DNA from: Notospermus geniculatus
Lineage: Eukaryota > Nemertea > Pilidiophora > Heteronemertea > Lineidae
Length of the DNA stretch: 64,000 bases
Direction: 5' to 3'
NCBI GenBank assembly: GCA_002633025.1
Contig: NMRB01000647.1
Location: 59,585-123,584 of the forward strand
Both the position numbers and the translations under genes were made by a program. The notes under the pieces are model-generated. The model did not search any database. It had not been told where the DNA came from and saw only the letters and a program-made list of their open reading frames with translations. Position 1 is the stretch's first letter. Each line of letters opens with the position of its first letter. Positions 41,771-54,229 of the stretch are shown here, piece by piece.

Positions 41771-42250
41771 AGTGTAAAGGCCACGAGTTCGAAACCGATG
41801 TGTAAGGAATGGCAGTCATCGGTATGCAAGTCCGAGTAACAATACGTGTATGCAAGTGTGGGGATCATCGTATCCATGACGTAACTCCGACAGTGTCCGC
41901 CATTGCTGACGTCGCAAGGGTGGTGGGCAAATGACGCAAGGGTGGTGGGCAAATTTCATGGCTTTGCTGAAGAAGCTGGTGGGCAAAAAGACGCAACGTC
42001 ACAACGTCACCATGGTCACGTAGGCCTGGGCCTACGTCATGGATACGATGAATAGCCATATATTATCTCATTTGAACAATAACACCGGACTTAGATTCCA
42101 GGGGGAGTTTGATTCCTACCACACCGATGCCGACATGGCCTTTTCTAGCAATATAGTAATGTTCCAAATCTATGATAAAAATAACAGGGTACGTAGGACA
42201 ATGATTCTTGATGGATCATTTACCACTGGGCCTACTCATTTTGTGATATG

Positions 42251-42256
42251 AATAAA
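42251..42256 (+). promoter_or_regulatory. Candidate poly(A) signal for the Rab1-like gene
   Basis: AATAAA about 960 bases past the Rab stop. If used, the transcript would contain the whole 41560-41770 hairpin. A nearer, non-canonical signal cannot be excluded. Confidence 0.3.
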
Positions 42257-43280
42257 CAAATGTTCCCAAAACAGTGTTCTGCTCACTTATTTAGGAGAGG
42301 TGATGATTGGTTTGTGTCGTCACCGACAGCTCACACCCTACCGCATTGAGTTTTGCCGTGAAAAAATCGCCAAGCGGTGTCAGGCCCAGTTCAGACGGTG
42401 GTCCAACGACGCGTCGAATACAAATGAATTTGGTACGACCGTAGCGCGACGCATAGGCCGTTTGATTCATACGTCGAACCAACGTCGCACTTAATTACCA
42501 GTTTCTTCCATCACCTATAGGTGGCGAGCCAGAAAGTGAACTACTAGTATGCTGTGGTATGTTGAAAAAAGGTAACGAAAAATTTCTAAAACAGAGAAGG
42601 CAGGTGTACAGAAAGACTGACGTGGTATTTAGAAATGTTCCGGTTTATTGCAAATGTTAACGATCTATGATGAAAAACAAAAAATAACAGCGGGAGTCAG
42701 TCCACAAACAGGAACACTAAAAAGTTGGAAAAAGCTCATCACAGCGAAGTTCGTCAAGGGTTTGTGTGAGCGTAGTCGGAGGGCGGAGCGATGTCACAAC
42801 CCTTGGTAGTCAAGATGCATGATCCTGTGTCCAATATCAAAACTGAAATCAAATTTTAATTGATTAAAAAAGGGTGGAGGGACGTTTTAAGCATGAACCC
42901 TAAACTTGCAACCCGTTCTCTTGTGAGTGGCGAACCATTCGTGGAACGGGCCTTAACCTTCCACGTTGTGTTAGATTTCAATCCCACTCTTATGTCCACT
43001 GTAAGACATAACGTTCTTGGTTTGTATTGTGACAAATGAAGAATTATTTTTGCATCTTCATCTTCATCGACAGAGCATGAATCCACATTTTCTTCCCAAA
43101 TTGATGTCTTGTGACGTTGGGCAGAATTACATGCTAAGGTTACACTTTTTGAACATACCCGTGTTTTTCCAGACCCGTGTCAAACCCGTGTGTACGAAAA
43201 TCCCGGCGAGAGGTCATCACACTACTACATTGTAGTTAAGTAGCCCGACGACAGTTGCGCTGCATGCATTGACTCTTCGG

Positions 43281-45553
43281 TCATTTGCATACGGAAATTT
43301 TACACTCGGCGGCAATTTCCGATTGTCGTCGGCGAGATCAACGCAGATTCAATGACTTCCCATTGTTTTATGCAGATTGAGGGTGAGATTGAGAGGTCAG
43401 ACTACATTTCGACCAATGGGAGTATTTGTTATTGTTTACATTTAGCGAACTAAGAGAGCAGACTGAGCACGTTTGTTGTATCCATTCTCATAACAAACGA
43501 TTTTGTGTCCCTTTTTTGGCGAGTAACTTCTGATGTGAAGTGGAAAGAAGTAGTCATTGAGGTACAATAAGGAATCATAAAAGACACTGCTCTGGTGGAT
43601 GAGAGACAATGCAGCACGTGAAGTCGGGCCAGGCCGCGCCGTATGGGATGACACCTAGTGTCACCGAAGAGAATTTAGCCTACTTGACCCAAACTGCATG
43701 GCTGGTGCTAAAATCCCAACACACCAACTAAATCTGCTAATAAGTTAGACATTTGGCCGTGTCTCCTCCGCCTTCATTGATAACTAATTACATTAAGAGG
43801 TGGAAAATGACGGCTGGGTGTGGATCACCTCTCACACCACCCCAGATTAGTTGTGAAAGCCAATGAAAACAGCACTATTGTCGTCTATTCATCTATCGAC
43901 GGTCCAGTCTCGGGCTCGAGTTTAGGTTTCGGTTTTATCATAAGCGGACCTCTGACCTCATTTGCATACGGAAATTTGACACTCGGCAATTTCCGATTGT
44001 CGTCGGCGAGATCAACGCAGATGCAATGAATTCCCGTTGTGTTATGCAGATTGAGGGTGAGAGGTCAGACTATACTTATATTTCGACCAATGGGAGTATT
44101 TGTTATTGTTTACATTTAGCGAACTAAGAGAACAGAGCACGTTTGTTGTATCCATTCACATTAAACAAACGATTTTGTGTCCCTTTTTTGGCGAGTAACT
44201 TCTGATGTGAAGTGGAAAGAAGTAGTCATTGAGGTACAATAAGGAATTATAAAAGACACTGCTCTGGTGGATGAATGCAGCACGTGAAGTCGGGCAGGCC
44301 GCGCCGTATGGGATGACACCTAGTGTCACCGAAGAGAATTTGGCCTACTTGACCCAAACTGCATGGCTGGTGCTAAAATCCCAACACACCAACTAAGGGC
44401 CGATTTTATAAACGATGGCTAAGATAACCATCGGGTTCATTAACCCTTAGTTGACAAACTGTTTGTTAAGCGAAGTGAATTTTTCGATTTTATGAATCGT
44501 TGATAGCCAAACATTCTAAAAATAAAAATGTTTACTTTGATTAATTAGCGGTTTTCAGAACAGCCGATGGTTAAACCGAGGTTTATCTTAGCTATCGTTT
44601 AAAAAATCGACCCTAAATCTGCTAATAAGTTAGACATCTGACCGTGTCTCCTCCGCCTTCATTGATAACTAATTAAGAGGTGGAAAATGACGGCTGGGTG
44701 TGGATCACCTCTCACACCACCCCAGATTAGTTGTGAAAGCCAATGAAAACAGCACTATTGTCGTCTATTCATCTATCGACGGCCCAGTCTCGGGCTCGAA
44801 TTTAGGTTTCGGTTTTATCATAAGCGGACCTCTGACCTCATTTGCATACGGAAATTTGACACTCGGCAATTTCCGATTGTCGTCGGCGAGATCAACGCAG
44901 ATTCAATGAATTCCCGTTGTGTTATGCAGATTGAGGGTGAGAGGTAGACTATAATTATATTTCGACCAATGGGAGTATTTGTTATTGTTTACATTTAGCG
45001 AACTAAGAGAACAGAGCACGTTTGTTGTATCCATTCACATTAAACAAACGATTTTGTGTCCCTTTTTTGGCGAGTAACTTCTGATGTGAAGTGGAAAGAA
45101 GTAGTCATTGAGGTACAATAAGGAATCATAAAAGACACTGCTCTGGTGGATGAGAGACAATGCAGCACGTGAAGTCGGGCAGGCCGCGCCGTATGGGATG
45201 ACACCTAGTGTCACCGAAGAGAATTTGGCCTACTTGACCCAAACTGCATGGCTGGTGCTAAAAAAATCCCAACACACCAACTAAATCTGCTTATAAGTTA
45301 AACATTTGGCCGTGTCTCCTCCGCTTTCATTGATAACTAATTAAGAGGTGGAAAATGACGGCTGGGTGTGGATCACCTCTCACACGGCCACCCCAGATTA
45401 GTTGTGAAAGCCATGGAAACAGCACTATTGTCGTCTATTCATCTATCGACGGCCCAGTCTCGGGCTCGAGTTTAGGTTTCGGTTTTATCATAAGCGGACC
45501 TCTGACCTCATTTGCATACGGAAATTTTACACTCGGCAAATTTCCGATTGTGT
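43281..45553 (+). repeat. Tandem array of ~670-bp units (three copies plus a partial fourth)
   Basis: The anchor TCATTTGCATACGGAAATTT recurs at 43281, 43958, 44838 and 45508. Spacings are 677, 880 and 670; the 880 falls to 663 after removing the 217-bp MITE. Each unit contains ATTTGCAT (octamer motif), CCAATGGG, a TATAAAA-like ATAAAAGACACTG, the hairpin GATGACACCTAGTGTCACC, and a conserved 69-codon open frame. Function is unknown. Confidence 0.93.
44397..44613. mobile_element. PIF/Harbinger-type MITE, 217 bp, with TAA target duplication
   Basis: The ends are GGGCCGATTTTATAAACGAT and ATCGTTTAAAAAATCGACCC. TAA abuts both ends (44394-44396 and 44614-44616). Sister repeat units have an empty site reading AACTAAATCTG with a single TAA, so both element and 3-bp duplication are read directly. 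TWA duplication with GG-starting termini is the Harbinger signature. Confidence 0.93.
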
Positions 45554-45951
45554 TTCCGTCGTCGTAGGCAGGTAGCGAGATGGACCGTATTCTAGAAGCG
45601 CCCCGAGTGACACCACGCGGCGACTGTGACGACTCGTTCATTCTGGAGTTGGACGCGGGAACTCGGGTAGAGTGAGGGTGACAGGCAAGGCAGAAGTGAA
45701 GGGGTTAGACCGCTGGGGCTGTGCTGGTATTGTTTCGGTCCCCCTCCCCCCTTTGTGGAGTGCGCCATTGGGTTTCTGGGCCTCTTCATGCCAGATTTAC
45801 CTCCCAATACTCAACAGGAGACGAGTGGTGCCACTCGGGGGGGGGGGGGGAGGGGGTAACCTTTTTAACTCTTTAACTCTAAAGCCCTGCAAACGATGGA
45901 AAACCTTAGAGTCAAGGAAGTTTGTAGAATACGGCCCCTAGACTTAGTCAG
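45554..45951. other. Non-coding, poly-G tract and possible element end
   Basis: Includes a 14-G run near 45838 and AATACGGCCCC at 45929-45939, which resembles the terminus seen before the assembly gap. GACCGTATTCTAGAAG near 45582 may be its other end. No gene was seen. Confidence 0.5.
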
Positions 45952-46321
45952 TACGGTGGCCCATAGAGCTCATTGATGGAAAATTTTTGAGGTTTGAGGA
46001 TTATTTTTCTTGTGGATTTGTAAAATCTTTAGAAGTTCTCACCGCGGTGAAAACGCTTCCACCTCGGTGAAAACATTCCCGCCGCGGTGAAAATCATGTT
46101 GCCACCGCGGTAAAAACCTCACCGAGTTTCCACCGCGGTGAAAATCATCCACCGCCGTGATAATCATTTCCACCGCGGTGAGAACTTCCCACCGCGGTGG
46201 AAACGTTTTCACTGCGGTGAGAACTTCTAAAGATTTTACAAACCCCCAAGAAAAATGATCAAACCTCGGAAAAAATGCAAATGCAAAAAATTTTTATCAA
46301 TGAGCTCTATGGGCCACCGTA
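45952..46321. mobile_element. Foldback element with a core of CCACCGCGGTG palindromes
   Basis: Terminal arms of about 110 bases begin TACGGTGGCCCATAGAGCTC and end with its reverse complement, with TA on both flanks. The core (46040-46230) holds about nine short palindromes of the type CACCGCGGTGAAAA, several with SacII sites CCGCGG. It ends about 340 bases upstream of the PKD start codon. Confidence 0.9.
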
Positions 46322-46658
46322 TTTCAGTGTCCTTACATGCCTTATTGTGTTGGGAAACGAGAGTGACAGATTCCTCTGCGTTCCCCTATTTGAAAAGTCA
46401 TGGTCTCTCAAGCTGTCATATTGTATGGAAACACCGGGAAATGGGGAACACCAGAAAACGTGACACTGCGACGCCGTTGCCATCTCACGAGGAGTTGAAA
46501 AACCAGTAACACTTGTTGCGGATATGATAGACAGGTCATGTGACATACAATTGCGGAACTCTCTCACTATCAGTGAGCGACAGGCTCCCGCGCTGGAGAG
46601 TCGGTTGGAGTTCTTGTGAGTTACAACTCTTGGCCTAGTACATTTCTCGCGCAGTCTA

Positions 46659-46802
46659 ATGATGACGGATGATTCAAGCGGGCGTTGCACCATGTCCTTC
46701 TTCATGCAGATCGGCCTGGTCAGGGAACAAGTGACCATCGAAGGCGGCGAGTTGACAATGGCAAGTTTGAAGGATATCGCATGTGCTTTTGTGGATAGAA
46801 AG
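46659..46802 (+). CDS. Protein kinase D (PRKD) first coding exon, rest of gene beyond the window
   Basis: ATG-initiated frame of 48 codons ending at an AAAG/GTAAGT donor in phase 0. After a short TDDSSGR leader the residues MSFFMQIGLVREQVTI and LKDIACAFVDRK match the ubiquitin-like N-terminal domain that opens PKD family kinases (in vertebrates HLQIGLSRE, then MACSIVDQK, then FPECG in the next exon). PKD is a diacylglycerol-responsive serine/threonine kinase of Golgi and plasma membrane, with C1, PH and kinase domains. None of those domains is visible downstream, so intron 1 would exceed 17 kb. One exon carries the call, so the paralogue cannot be named. Confidence 0.82.
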
Positions 46803-47721
46803 GTAAGTGGAAACAACGCACGTGGTAGTTTTAGGACAGTAGGTACTGACCTAAAATCATATCTGAATGAACCCGGTTACATTAGGCCTATAAAAGTTCA
46901 CTTTGCATTGACTTTAGCCTGAGGATATAGGGACCTAAGCCTACATCTAGGCCTATGTGATATGATGGGGCCTTTGGCTAATGTAAAATGATCAGATGAT
47001 ATGCTGGCGGTCATTTCAATACCGGTATACAAAACTCACAGCTGGAGTTTTATATTCCTGTGGGCTTGTGTACAAAATCCTGCCAGTAGGCAAATAGGCA
47101 GCCTGTTCCACTTAACTTCCTATATGACACTAACAGAATTCGGGAAAACCTAAGATAAGTTCATATTTGCATATGTACTCAGAATGTTATGGTGATAACT
47201 GTAACAAGACTTCCTGACAATTTATTGTTGACTTCTCTTTCACTCGTGGCAGAATTATCAGTATGGTATACAACCATGTACACTGTAAGTAGGTCGGACT
47301 ATAACCACTCATCAGGGAGGATGCTCCAATTCCACCCACAGTCTACTGTTATTCTCCACTTCAAGCATGACAGAAGACCATTGACTCTTTTTGTGTACTC
47401 AGAAGAAATTTCCTGTATTGTGGTTGGCAGTTACCCAAATCTCTGTCCTGCCAGCAATCATCTCAGACTAATTCATTATGCCAAGAAAAATATGAACTAG
47501 TCTTGAATAATCATGTTCATTTCACCACAGATCTCCCCAACCCTTATCTCTCTCTCTCCTGCCCTCTAGGACTTAGGTTCCACAAGAAGATTTTTGTCAT
47601 TCTTTGTGCTTCTGACAAAGGGAAAGATGTTACCAGTCAACATTCTTCATAGTACAATGCCAATCATCTACTCATCTTGTCGGGATAGCCCCCTCATGAT
47701 CCCTCATCAATAATATTATCA

Positions 47722-47860
47722 CTAAGGCCCCTATTACGTAGAAGTATACGGTGTACGGAAATGCTGGTTAACAATGGCTTCACAGTCATGAATCCATTTG
47801 AAGCCTTTGTTAACTGGCGTTTTCGTATACCGTATACTTCTATGTAATAGGGGCCTTTAG
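47722..47860. mobile_element. MITE with CTAAGGCCCCTATTACGTAG termini
   Basis: The left arm CTAAGGCCCCTATTACGTAG AAGTATACGG and right arm CCGTATACTTCTATGTAATA GGGGCCTTTAG are near-perfect reverse complements. It lies in PKD intron 1. Confidence 0.88.
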
Positions 47861-48259
47861 AGAAATAAGACAAGAAAAGCTCTTGAAACTTAGGCCTCAT
47901 TCAGTGGTTTTCCCCATGAGTTTTTAAAAACACAGATATACAACCCAGTAAATCTTATCCCACTGTTTTTATGGGGGATTCCTCTCATTCCCATCCCAAC
48001 ATAACAAATAGGTCTTCACTGCGTAAAAAAACTAACTGTACAGCATTTACATAATAACCTTTGGCAATAGTGTGATAGAAGACCACTTGCAGTGATAATA
48101 GATATAGTGTGTGTCAGCTGTGGAAAAGAGCTCTTCAGATGAGAGAATTGTCTGTGTACTGATCAAATTACCACATATACAACATGCATGCCATGTAAAC
48201 TATGGCAAGTTACTATCACTGTACACCTTTAACCCTATCGAGACCAAGCTCCACCCAAC

Positions 48260-48756
48260 AGCCCCGTTTACACTGAGGAAAAATAACCGTGCTTGGACTG
48301 GTCCGAGCACGGATCGCCAAAAAATAGCAAGTGTAAATGGGACAAGTGTGCCAGGAACGGTTCCAAACCAAACCGTGCCGAGACCACCAGTTGGAGGTGG
48401 TATCGGACCATGCAGTCCGAGTACGGATCGGTTCGATAACACTGCTGTGTAAACGGTAACCAATCTCGGCACGGTTGCTAAATTGTGTTCTGCACATGCA
48501 CGAATTATGAATGACGTCATTATTGGGAGTTTCTGAGTGATTTTGCATGGAGGCATCCATTTCGTTGTTCGTCGTTTGATTTGTCATTTGATTTTCGTAC
48601 CTCTGATCGCTGAACTGACTGGAGAGCTCGTGGCACCCGCCAGCTTGGCTCGGTTCCATTGTGCTAATGTAAATGGGGCAGATCGCCAGATGACGAAGTG
48701 TGCCAGGACCGGTCCGAGCACGGATCGCTTTTTCCGTGACCAGTGTAAACGGGGCT
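48260..48756. mobile_element. Non-autonomous DNA element with AGCCCCGTTTACACTG termini
   Basis: AGCCCCGTTTACACTG at 48260 and CAGTGTAAACGGGGCT ending at 48756 are exact reverse complements. Subterminal copies of GGTCCGAGCACGGATCG occur near both ends. No target duplication is obvious. It lies in PKD intron 1. Confidence 0.85.
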
Positions 48757-48811
48757 CATGACACCATAGTTATTCCTGATACATGTAGATATGTCCAGTC
48801 ATGACTTATTG

Positions 48812-48928
48812 GGGCATATGAATAAAGACTAGCAAATGCTTTTACTTCAGATTTGTACAGCATTGCCTAGTGTATTTGTATTGCAAAATTCAAGTAAAAG
48901 CATTTACTAGTCTTTATTCATATGACCC
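48812..48928. mobile_element. MITE family 'GAATAAAGACTAGCAAATGC', copy 2
   Basis: Same length and arms as 16781-16898 (CATATGAATAAAGACTAGCA at the left, AGTCTTTATTCATATGACCC at the right). The core is its reverse complement. It lies in PKD intron 1. Confidence 0.9.
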
Positions 48929-50140
48929 ATTGTCTTCATTTTGTAATTGCATCATCTTTGCAGATATAACTGCCCATATGCCGTACGAAACCTAAATCGT
49001 TAGCTGGGATGATGTTGCAGAGAGGCCAACTGAATCCTTTGCATCTTCTCTCTTGCACAGTTTTTTCTACTGCAACTCTAGATCAGTATTCACATTGCCA
49101 TTTTGATAAACTCCGTTGGGACTGTAACTCCCTCTTACACGTGTGTTGGGTGTAATTTCAACTATTTGTCACCAGTTTTACTTGGTATCCATGGTGATCC
49201 AGCAGTTGTGGATAATACCTGTTGTTGTTCACACCACTCACTGGTTTAGACTTATTGTCTGTTTGATGTATTTATACTCGGACCTCTCTCATCTTCCGGA
49301 TACAGCTTGTGAATGCACCAAATGTCATGTTATTCAATTTGTTGCTTGTGATTGTCAGAGCTGATTTGGGAGTGTAGCCACAGTTCAGTATGATCCGGTC
49401 AGCTCCGCACCTTCACACAAACAAACTTGTCAAGTTGAGGTAACTGAGGCAAAAAGCTAGTTGCTGAGAACATCATGATGTCATTTTGTTTGCGTCAGTC
49501 ACACTATCGTGATGAATCAGTTATAACTGAGAACAAGAGAGGATAACTAGCCGAAAACTCGATAAAGACGCTAATCCACGTGAGAGTTTTCTGATGCGAG
49601 TTGGCTCTCTATGGGTAATTCATTATTGGTTTCCTTTCCACTTGTGATGAGACCAGTGAGATAAGTGATTCACCATAGTTTCCACGGCTGAACGTGCTTC
49701 CCGTAGAGAGGGGAAACCTCTCACATGGATCTCCCATCTTCTATGCTTACCACATCCCCTACAGCCATGTTGTTGTTAGCAATGCTTATCTCTTTTGAAA
49801 ATAGTAAGAGGAATTAAAAATGTCAACCTGTCATTATGGTTGTATCAAATATGAGACGTATTGGAAAACAGCCCCCTCAGATTTGATCAGTTATAGATTT
49901 TGATAGATGACGATACCAAATATCATTGATTTCTGTTTGTGTGTAACTCTGTATATATGCATGACCATAAACTCTGCTATTACAGCTCTATCTGAAGGTC
50001 AAACTGAGTTTCTATGATGTGCCAGGTTTGGTACTATTTTGACCTTATCCGTGACTTGGGTGTGGCTTGCTCAGTCTGTTCATGTATAATATTGTACTCT
50101 TGTTCAATCCAACAGTTAGAATTCATTCACAAGAAATATT

Positions 50141-50380
50141 ATAATGGTGAGTTCTTATATAGCGCTTCATAGCGTATTACGCTCTCTAAGCGCTTCACAC
50201 ATTATTACCCCAGCCTATGATTCAGAAACCTTTCTGTAGAAACCAAAGGGCAGCCACAATATAGCGCACACGATGGACATTTCAGGCCAGTTGAGAGTTA
50301 TAGAGTGGCACGGCCGGGGATCGAACCCGCGACCTTCCGATCACAAGTCCACAGCCCTAACCATTATGCCACCACGCTGG
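50141..50380 (-). mobile_element. tRNA-derived SINE, copy 2, with target duplication
   Basis: On the minus strand the head reads GTGGTGGCATAATGGTTAGG with B box GGGTTCGATCC. The body shares CTCAACTGGCCTGAAATGTC and TTTCTACAGAAAGGTTTCTG with the first copy, and the tail reads AGCGCTATATAAGAAC. GAAATATT occurs on both flanks and is a plausible target-site duplication. Confidence 0.87.
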
Positions 50381-51200
50381 TATGAAATATTGGTATGAAA
50401 AATCTTGGTAACTAAATTCAATAAACAAGTTGAAACCAGTTAGCACCTGCTTTTTTCCTTCCCTGTCTTCAAAAAACTTAAATCTACTGCACTAGTTTAC
50501 CTGACAAATCAAATTCTCATTCATGTTTCATCTCCAAAATGTATTGGTTTGAAGTTGAGGCAATAAACCATAGAATTTCATTGCTGTCGACATGCTGATA
50601 GTCGATTCTTGTAGTGCTTCAATGAGATTGATCCCAAGATTAGGGTGGAATTGAGTGTGATTCCCACCCTTTGATATTTGGTTACGATAAGAGGCATCAA
50701 TCAGGAAGGAGTGTTTGGAACTTGCATCGCGATGTAAAAAGTCAACCATGACCTTTAAAAATGGTTTGTGGAACCAAACGTCATGGCTGCAGTCATGCTG
50801 AGAATTGAAATGAAAGTTGCTGTACTGTTATCAGTGCCAGTCCATTTTGACGCTCCATGTTCCTTTTCCTAATGGGAATCCTACATTTATTTGAGAAAGG
50901 GTCATCTATCATTGACTGCTTGATTGTAGTTTGCCCTTAGTACTCCATCACTTTAAGCCTTTTTGGCAGTCAATTGGCTAAAACCTCCACGACTCTCCCC
51001 ACTAGCCTACTCTTTTACTTTCATCACTTGTTACATTTGGATGACCTCTTGCGACTGTCCGCTCTAATCGCTCTTTGGAACTCGACTGGCTAAAACCTCT
51101 TCGACTCTTCCCACTACTCTTTCAATTTCAGCACCTCTGTTACATTAGGATGAGCTCTTTCAGGTGTCCACTCTACTTTATCACAAATCACTCTTTAGAA

Positions 51201-51432
51201 TAGACGATATCACTCCAAAAGAGTGCAGCACCTTACGGCGCCATGACGTCCCGCACGTCATTTCATGATGTCTTGAGGCGAGACGAAAAAAAATCAGATT
51301 GTGTCACGACGTCATGATCGCTGAAACAACGGGATTTTTTTTCAAGTCACGTCATGCGTTCAGAAATGACATGCGGGACGTCATGACGCTGACCCCGTAA
51401 GGTGCTGCGCTCTTTTGGAGTGATAGAGTCTA
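51201..51432. mobile_element. MITE with ATCACTCCAAAAGAGTGCAG arms
   Basis: Left TAGACGATATCACTCCAAAA...GCAGCACCTTACGG and the right reverse complement (CCGTAAGGTGCTGCGCTCTT) pair over about 75 bases. The arms include several TGACGT (CRE-like) palindromes. It lies in PKD intron 1. Confidence 0.85.
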
Positions 51433-54229
51433 TTGGCTAAAACCACCTTGAGTGTCCCCACTATTCCATCACCTCCCTGTTTCATTATGAGCCTGACTCT
51501 GAGTGAAATCTCAATCTGTGATTTTGTCCCCACATTACTGCATCGTTCTTAGCCTCCTGTGACTACACCACACGACACGAGTAAACAAGTGCACACAATG
51601 ATACAAGAGATAATCAAATCAGACCAGCAATCCTTCATCCAGTCAGAAGTCAATCAGGATTTCCTGACATGTGACCAGAGAGACTTGCTCGGTTGTCGTG
51701 GTAATAGCAGCACGTTTCTACTCCTGGTTTTATTGGCAGATCCTGGCACAATTTGTTACTGAATGCTTGAACCTGCGATAGCTTTAATCTGTCACAGGTT
51801 TTGTATCATTTGTCATAGAATGGCTGTCCTGAATGTCAATAATTATCTGAAATATCTTGTAACATCTGTAGCAATCAGCAGATAAGATTCTGACCATGTG
51901 TGCGAGTTCATGGAAGAAGCCATGGCCATGGAGTGCACACACGGCTGTTCTTGCTAAAATCTGTGGTGCCATCTCCAACTCGGGCGTTTGCGTGCATTTT
52001 TTATGCCAGGTAGAATAATTGTGAACAAAATTCTTATCTAGTGGTTGGAGTCGGACCTGGTGCTAGCCAATTATCAAACTGAAGTCTCCTTCTTTTGAAA
52101 TCTGTATTTGTTCGTTGCTTCAGCTTTCAAATCTGAGTTCACTGACTCTCATATTCAAAACTGTCAAACTGATCCAATTTCACTGAAGATACTGCCAAAT
52201 GCAGAATCCCAAATGACGCCAAGGTGATTGATTTGAGATCAGATCAAATTGACCCAATTTATCATTCAAGATTCAGCTTAATACCAACAGTAATGTCTCC
52301 ACACTGTTGCATCGTCCTGATCTGGTGATGTTCAGTTTGCATCATTTGCATGACACTTTTGTATCAGGATCTTTTGTATCAAATGTAATTATTTGTTTTG
52401 GTTCATCATTTGATGACATCCATAATGTTGTCCCTTTGGGGGCGATATTAAAATAATAAAATGATGCTGTGCACATTTCTACGCAGAATGAAGCGATGCT
52501 GTGTGCTGTTAGCGCCAATCAGTCCCCCACCATGCCCACGAATTGGCTGTTTTTTTGCCCAGTGATTTCATCTATGAAAAAAGTTATTGCTAATTATTGT
52601 TCAAAACGTAGACTCTATACACAACTCCGCTACATCCTCTCCAGAGATTATTTGGCAGAGCTGCTTCTGGCATCTGTCAATTCCACCTTGGGCAAAAGGG
52701 TTACAACTCCAAATTTCCGCATCGCAATGGGTAGTAATCAACTTATTCAATCACATTCTCTCTCGGTGCTGTGACTACCTAACTAGCCGTTGATGACCGC
52801 AATTCTCCGGATACACCCCATCAGTAATGATCACTCCGCCTTGTTTATCATGTGCGCCTAACTTGTATGAAGGACAGGCTATTGGCTAATCGATTATTGT
52901 CACCTCTCAGGCATCTTTATTACCCTGCCTAAATCACAAGACATATTTGCATGAATAGATAAAATGTGCGCAAGGTAGGTTATGGCCAATCAGCCAATTC
53001 GTTAGTTGCCTTTCAAGGTGATATTCTTTATCTGATTTGTTATTGGCCAATATCGGATGGTAACCTGGAAACATGATTCTCTTTATTTGATGTATCACTG
53101 GTAATTGAGGTTTTGCTTTGTAGTAGGGCTTCGTATGCTCGCAGCGTATGGTCACTTGTATTCATTAGTTAGCTTTTGTCTCACATGTCTCAATCTTTAT
53201 TTTATGAGTTTGTCCAATCTTTTGATCTCGGCAGCAACATCATCTCACAAATTGGAAATTTTTCGTTACCCAGTAATCCTTCAGCACTGTCTGTGGCCCT
53301 TGTTCCTGGTGTCACATCCCGGGAAAGGAGGTGAAATGTGAGAAGGTAATGGAGGTTGTGACACCAAAGTAAAAACCTCACTAACTAATAGGCTTAACTA
53401 CCACATTTACCACAGGGTGAGAGCACCTTGTAGGTCAAGAAGAGAATGACTCACTGTGGCCCTACTTCCCTCTGATCTGACAGATTGTCATCCTTTTCAT
53501 CATACCTCTCAGTACTGTGGACCGACTTCTTCATCCTTTTCATTTTCTTTAAGGTTCCCTTTCCTCCAGACTGAGCATCCGTTCCATTACTACTTTTCCG
53601 TTGGAGTCTCCTTTTCGCCAGAGTTTACAAATGAAAATTTCCTATTTGGTTAGGAGTCTTCTTAACATATTTTTTCCTCTCTCAACCTTATCACAGTGTC
53701 AATTTCCATTCTCGAAATAGACAACTTTGAGTTTAGTCTGCCTCCACATGAAAGGAAGTTAGTGGGTGACTTTTTCATAAACATTGGCAAAGGTATATAC
53801 ACCAGTTGTTCTGAAACTGTAGAAAGGTTTGCTGTCTGTGACTGACTTTCACAAACTTCTTCACTGATCCTCCACATTCATGTGAAGGTCTTATTTGGCA
53901 GTTGCTTGGTGTTCCATAAAAAGGCTTGCAACTCAAGCTGTCACAAACTTCAAAGTTCATTTACAGAAGCTGTAGTGTGTAGGCACACGTTGCCTTAGTT
54001 TTAAAAGCACATGTGATTTGAGGATTGACCAACCTTCAAAATCATCTTCAGGGAGATCTTAACTGATGCCAGTCCATTTTCTGCCAGAGGTTCTGGTGTT
54101 TGCATTGATGCCCCCCTCCAGATTGCCTGCTTGTTTTCCACCTCTCCCTTAGGCATCAGAATCTGCAATCTGTCAAGGAGTATCTGAGATGCTGTTGGCG
54201 GTATTCGAAGAAGGACTAGAGATGTCATC

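Larger units (their letters stand above)
41290..43280. other. Rab 3' flank and intergenic
   Basis: Holds the likely Rab 3' UTR, including a 211-base hairpin (41560-41770) and an AATAAA at 42251. GTGGTGGGCAAAT is repeated near 41920-41955. 42256-43280 has no supported gene. Confidence 0.55.

Noticed and set aside
46040-46230. CRISPR-like spacing of CCACCGCGGTG palindromes
   Set aside because: Spacers are only a few bases, units vary, and the block is the core of a eukaryotic inverted-repeat element.
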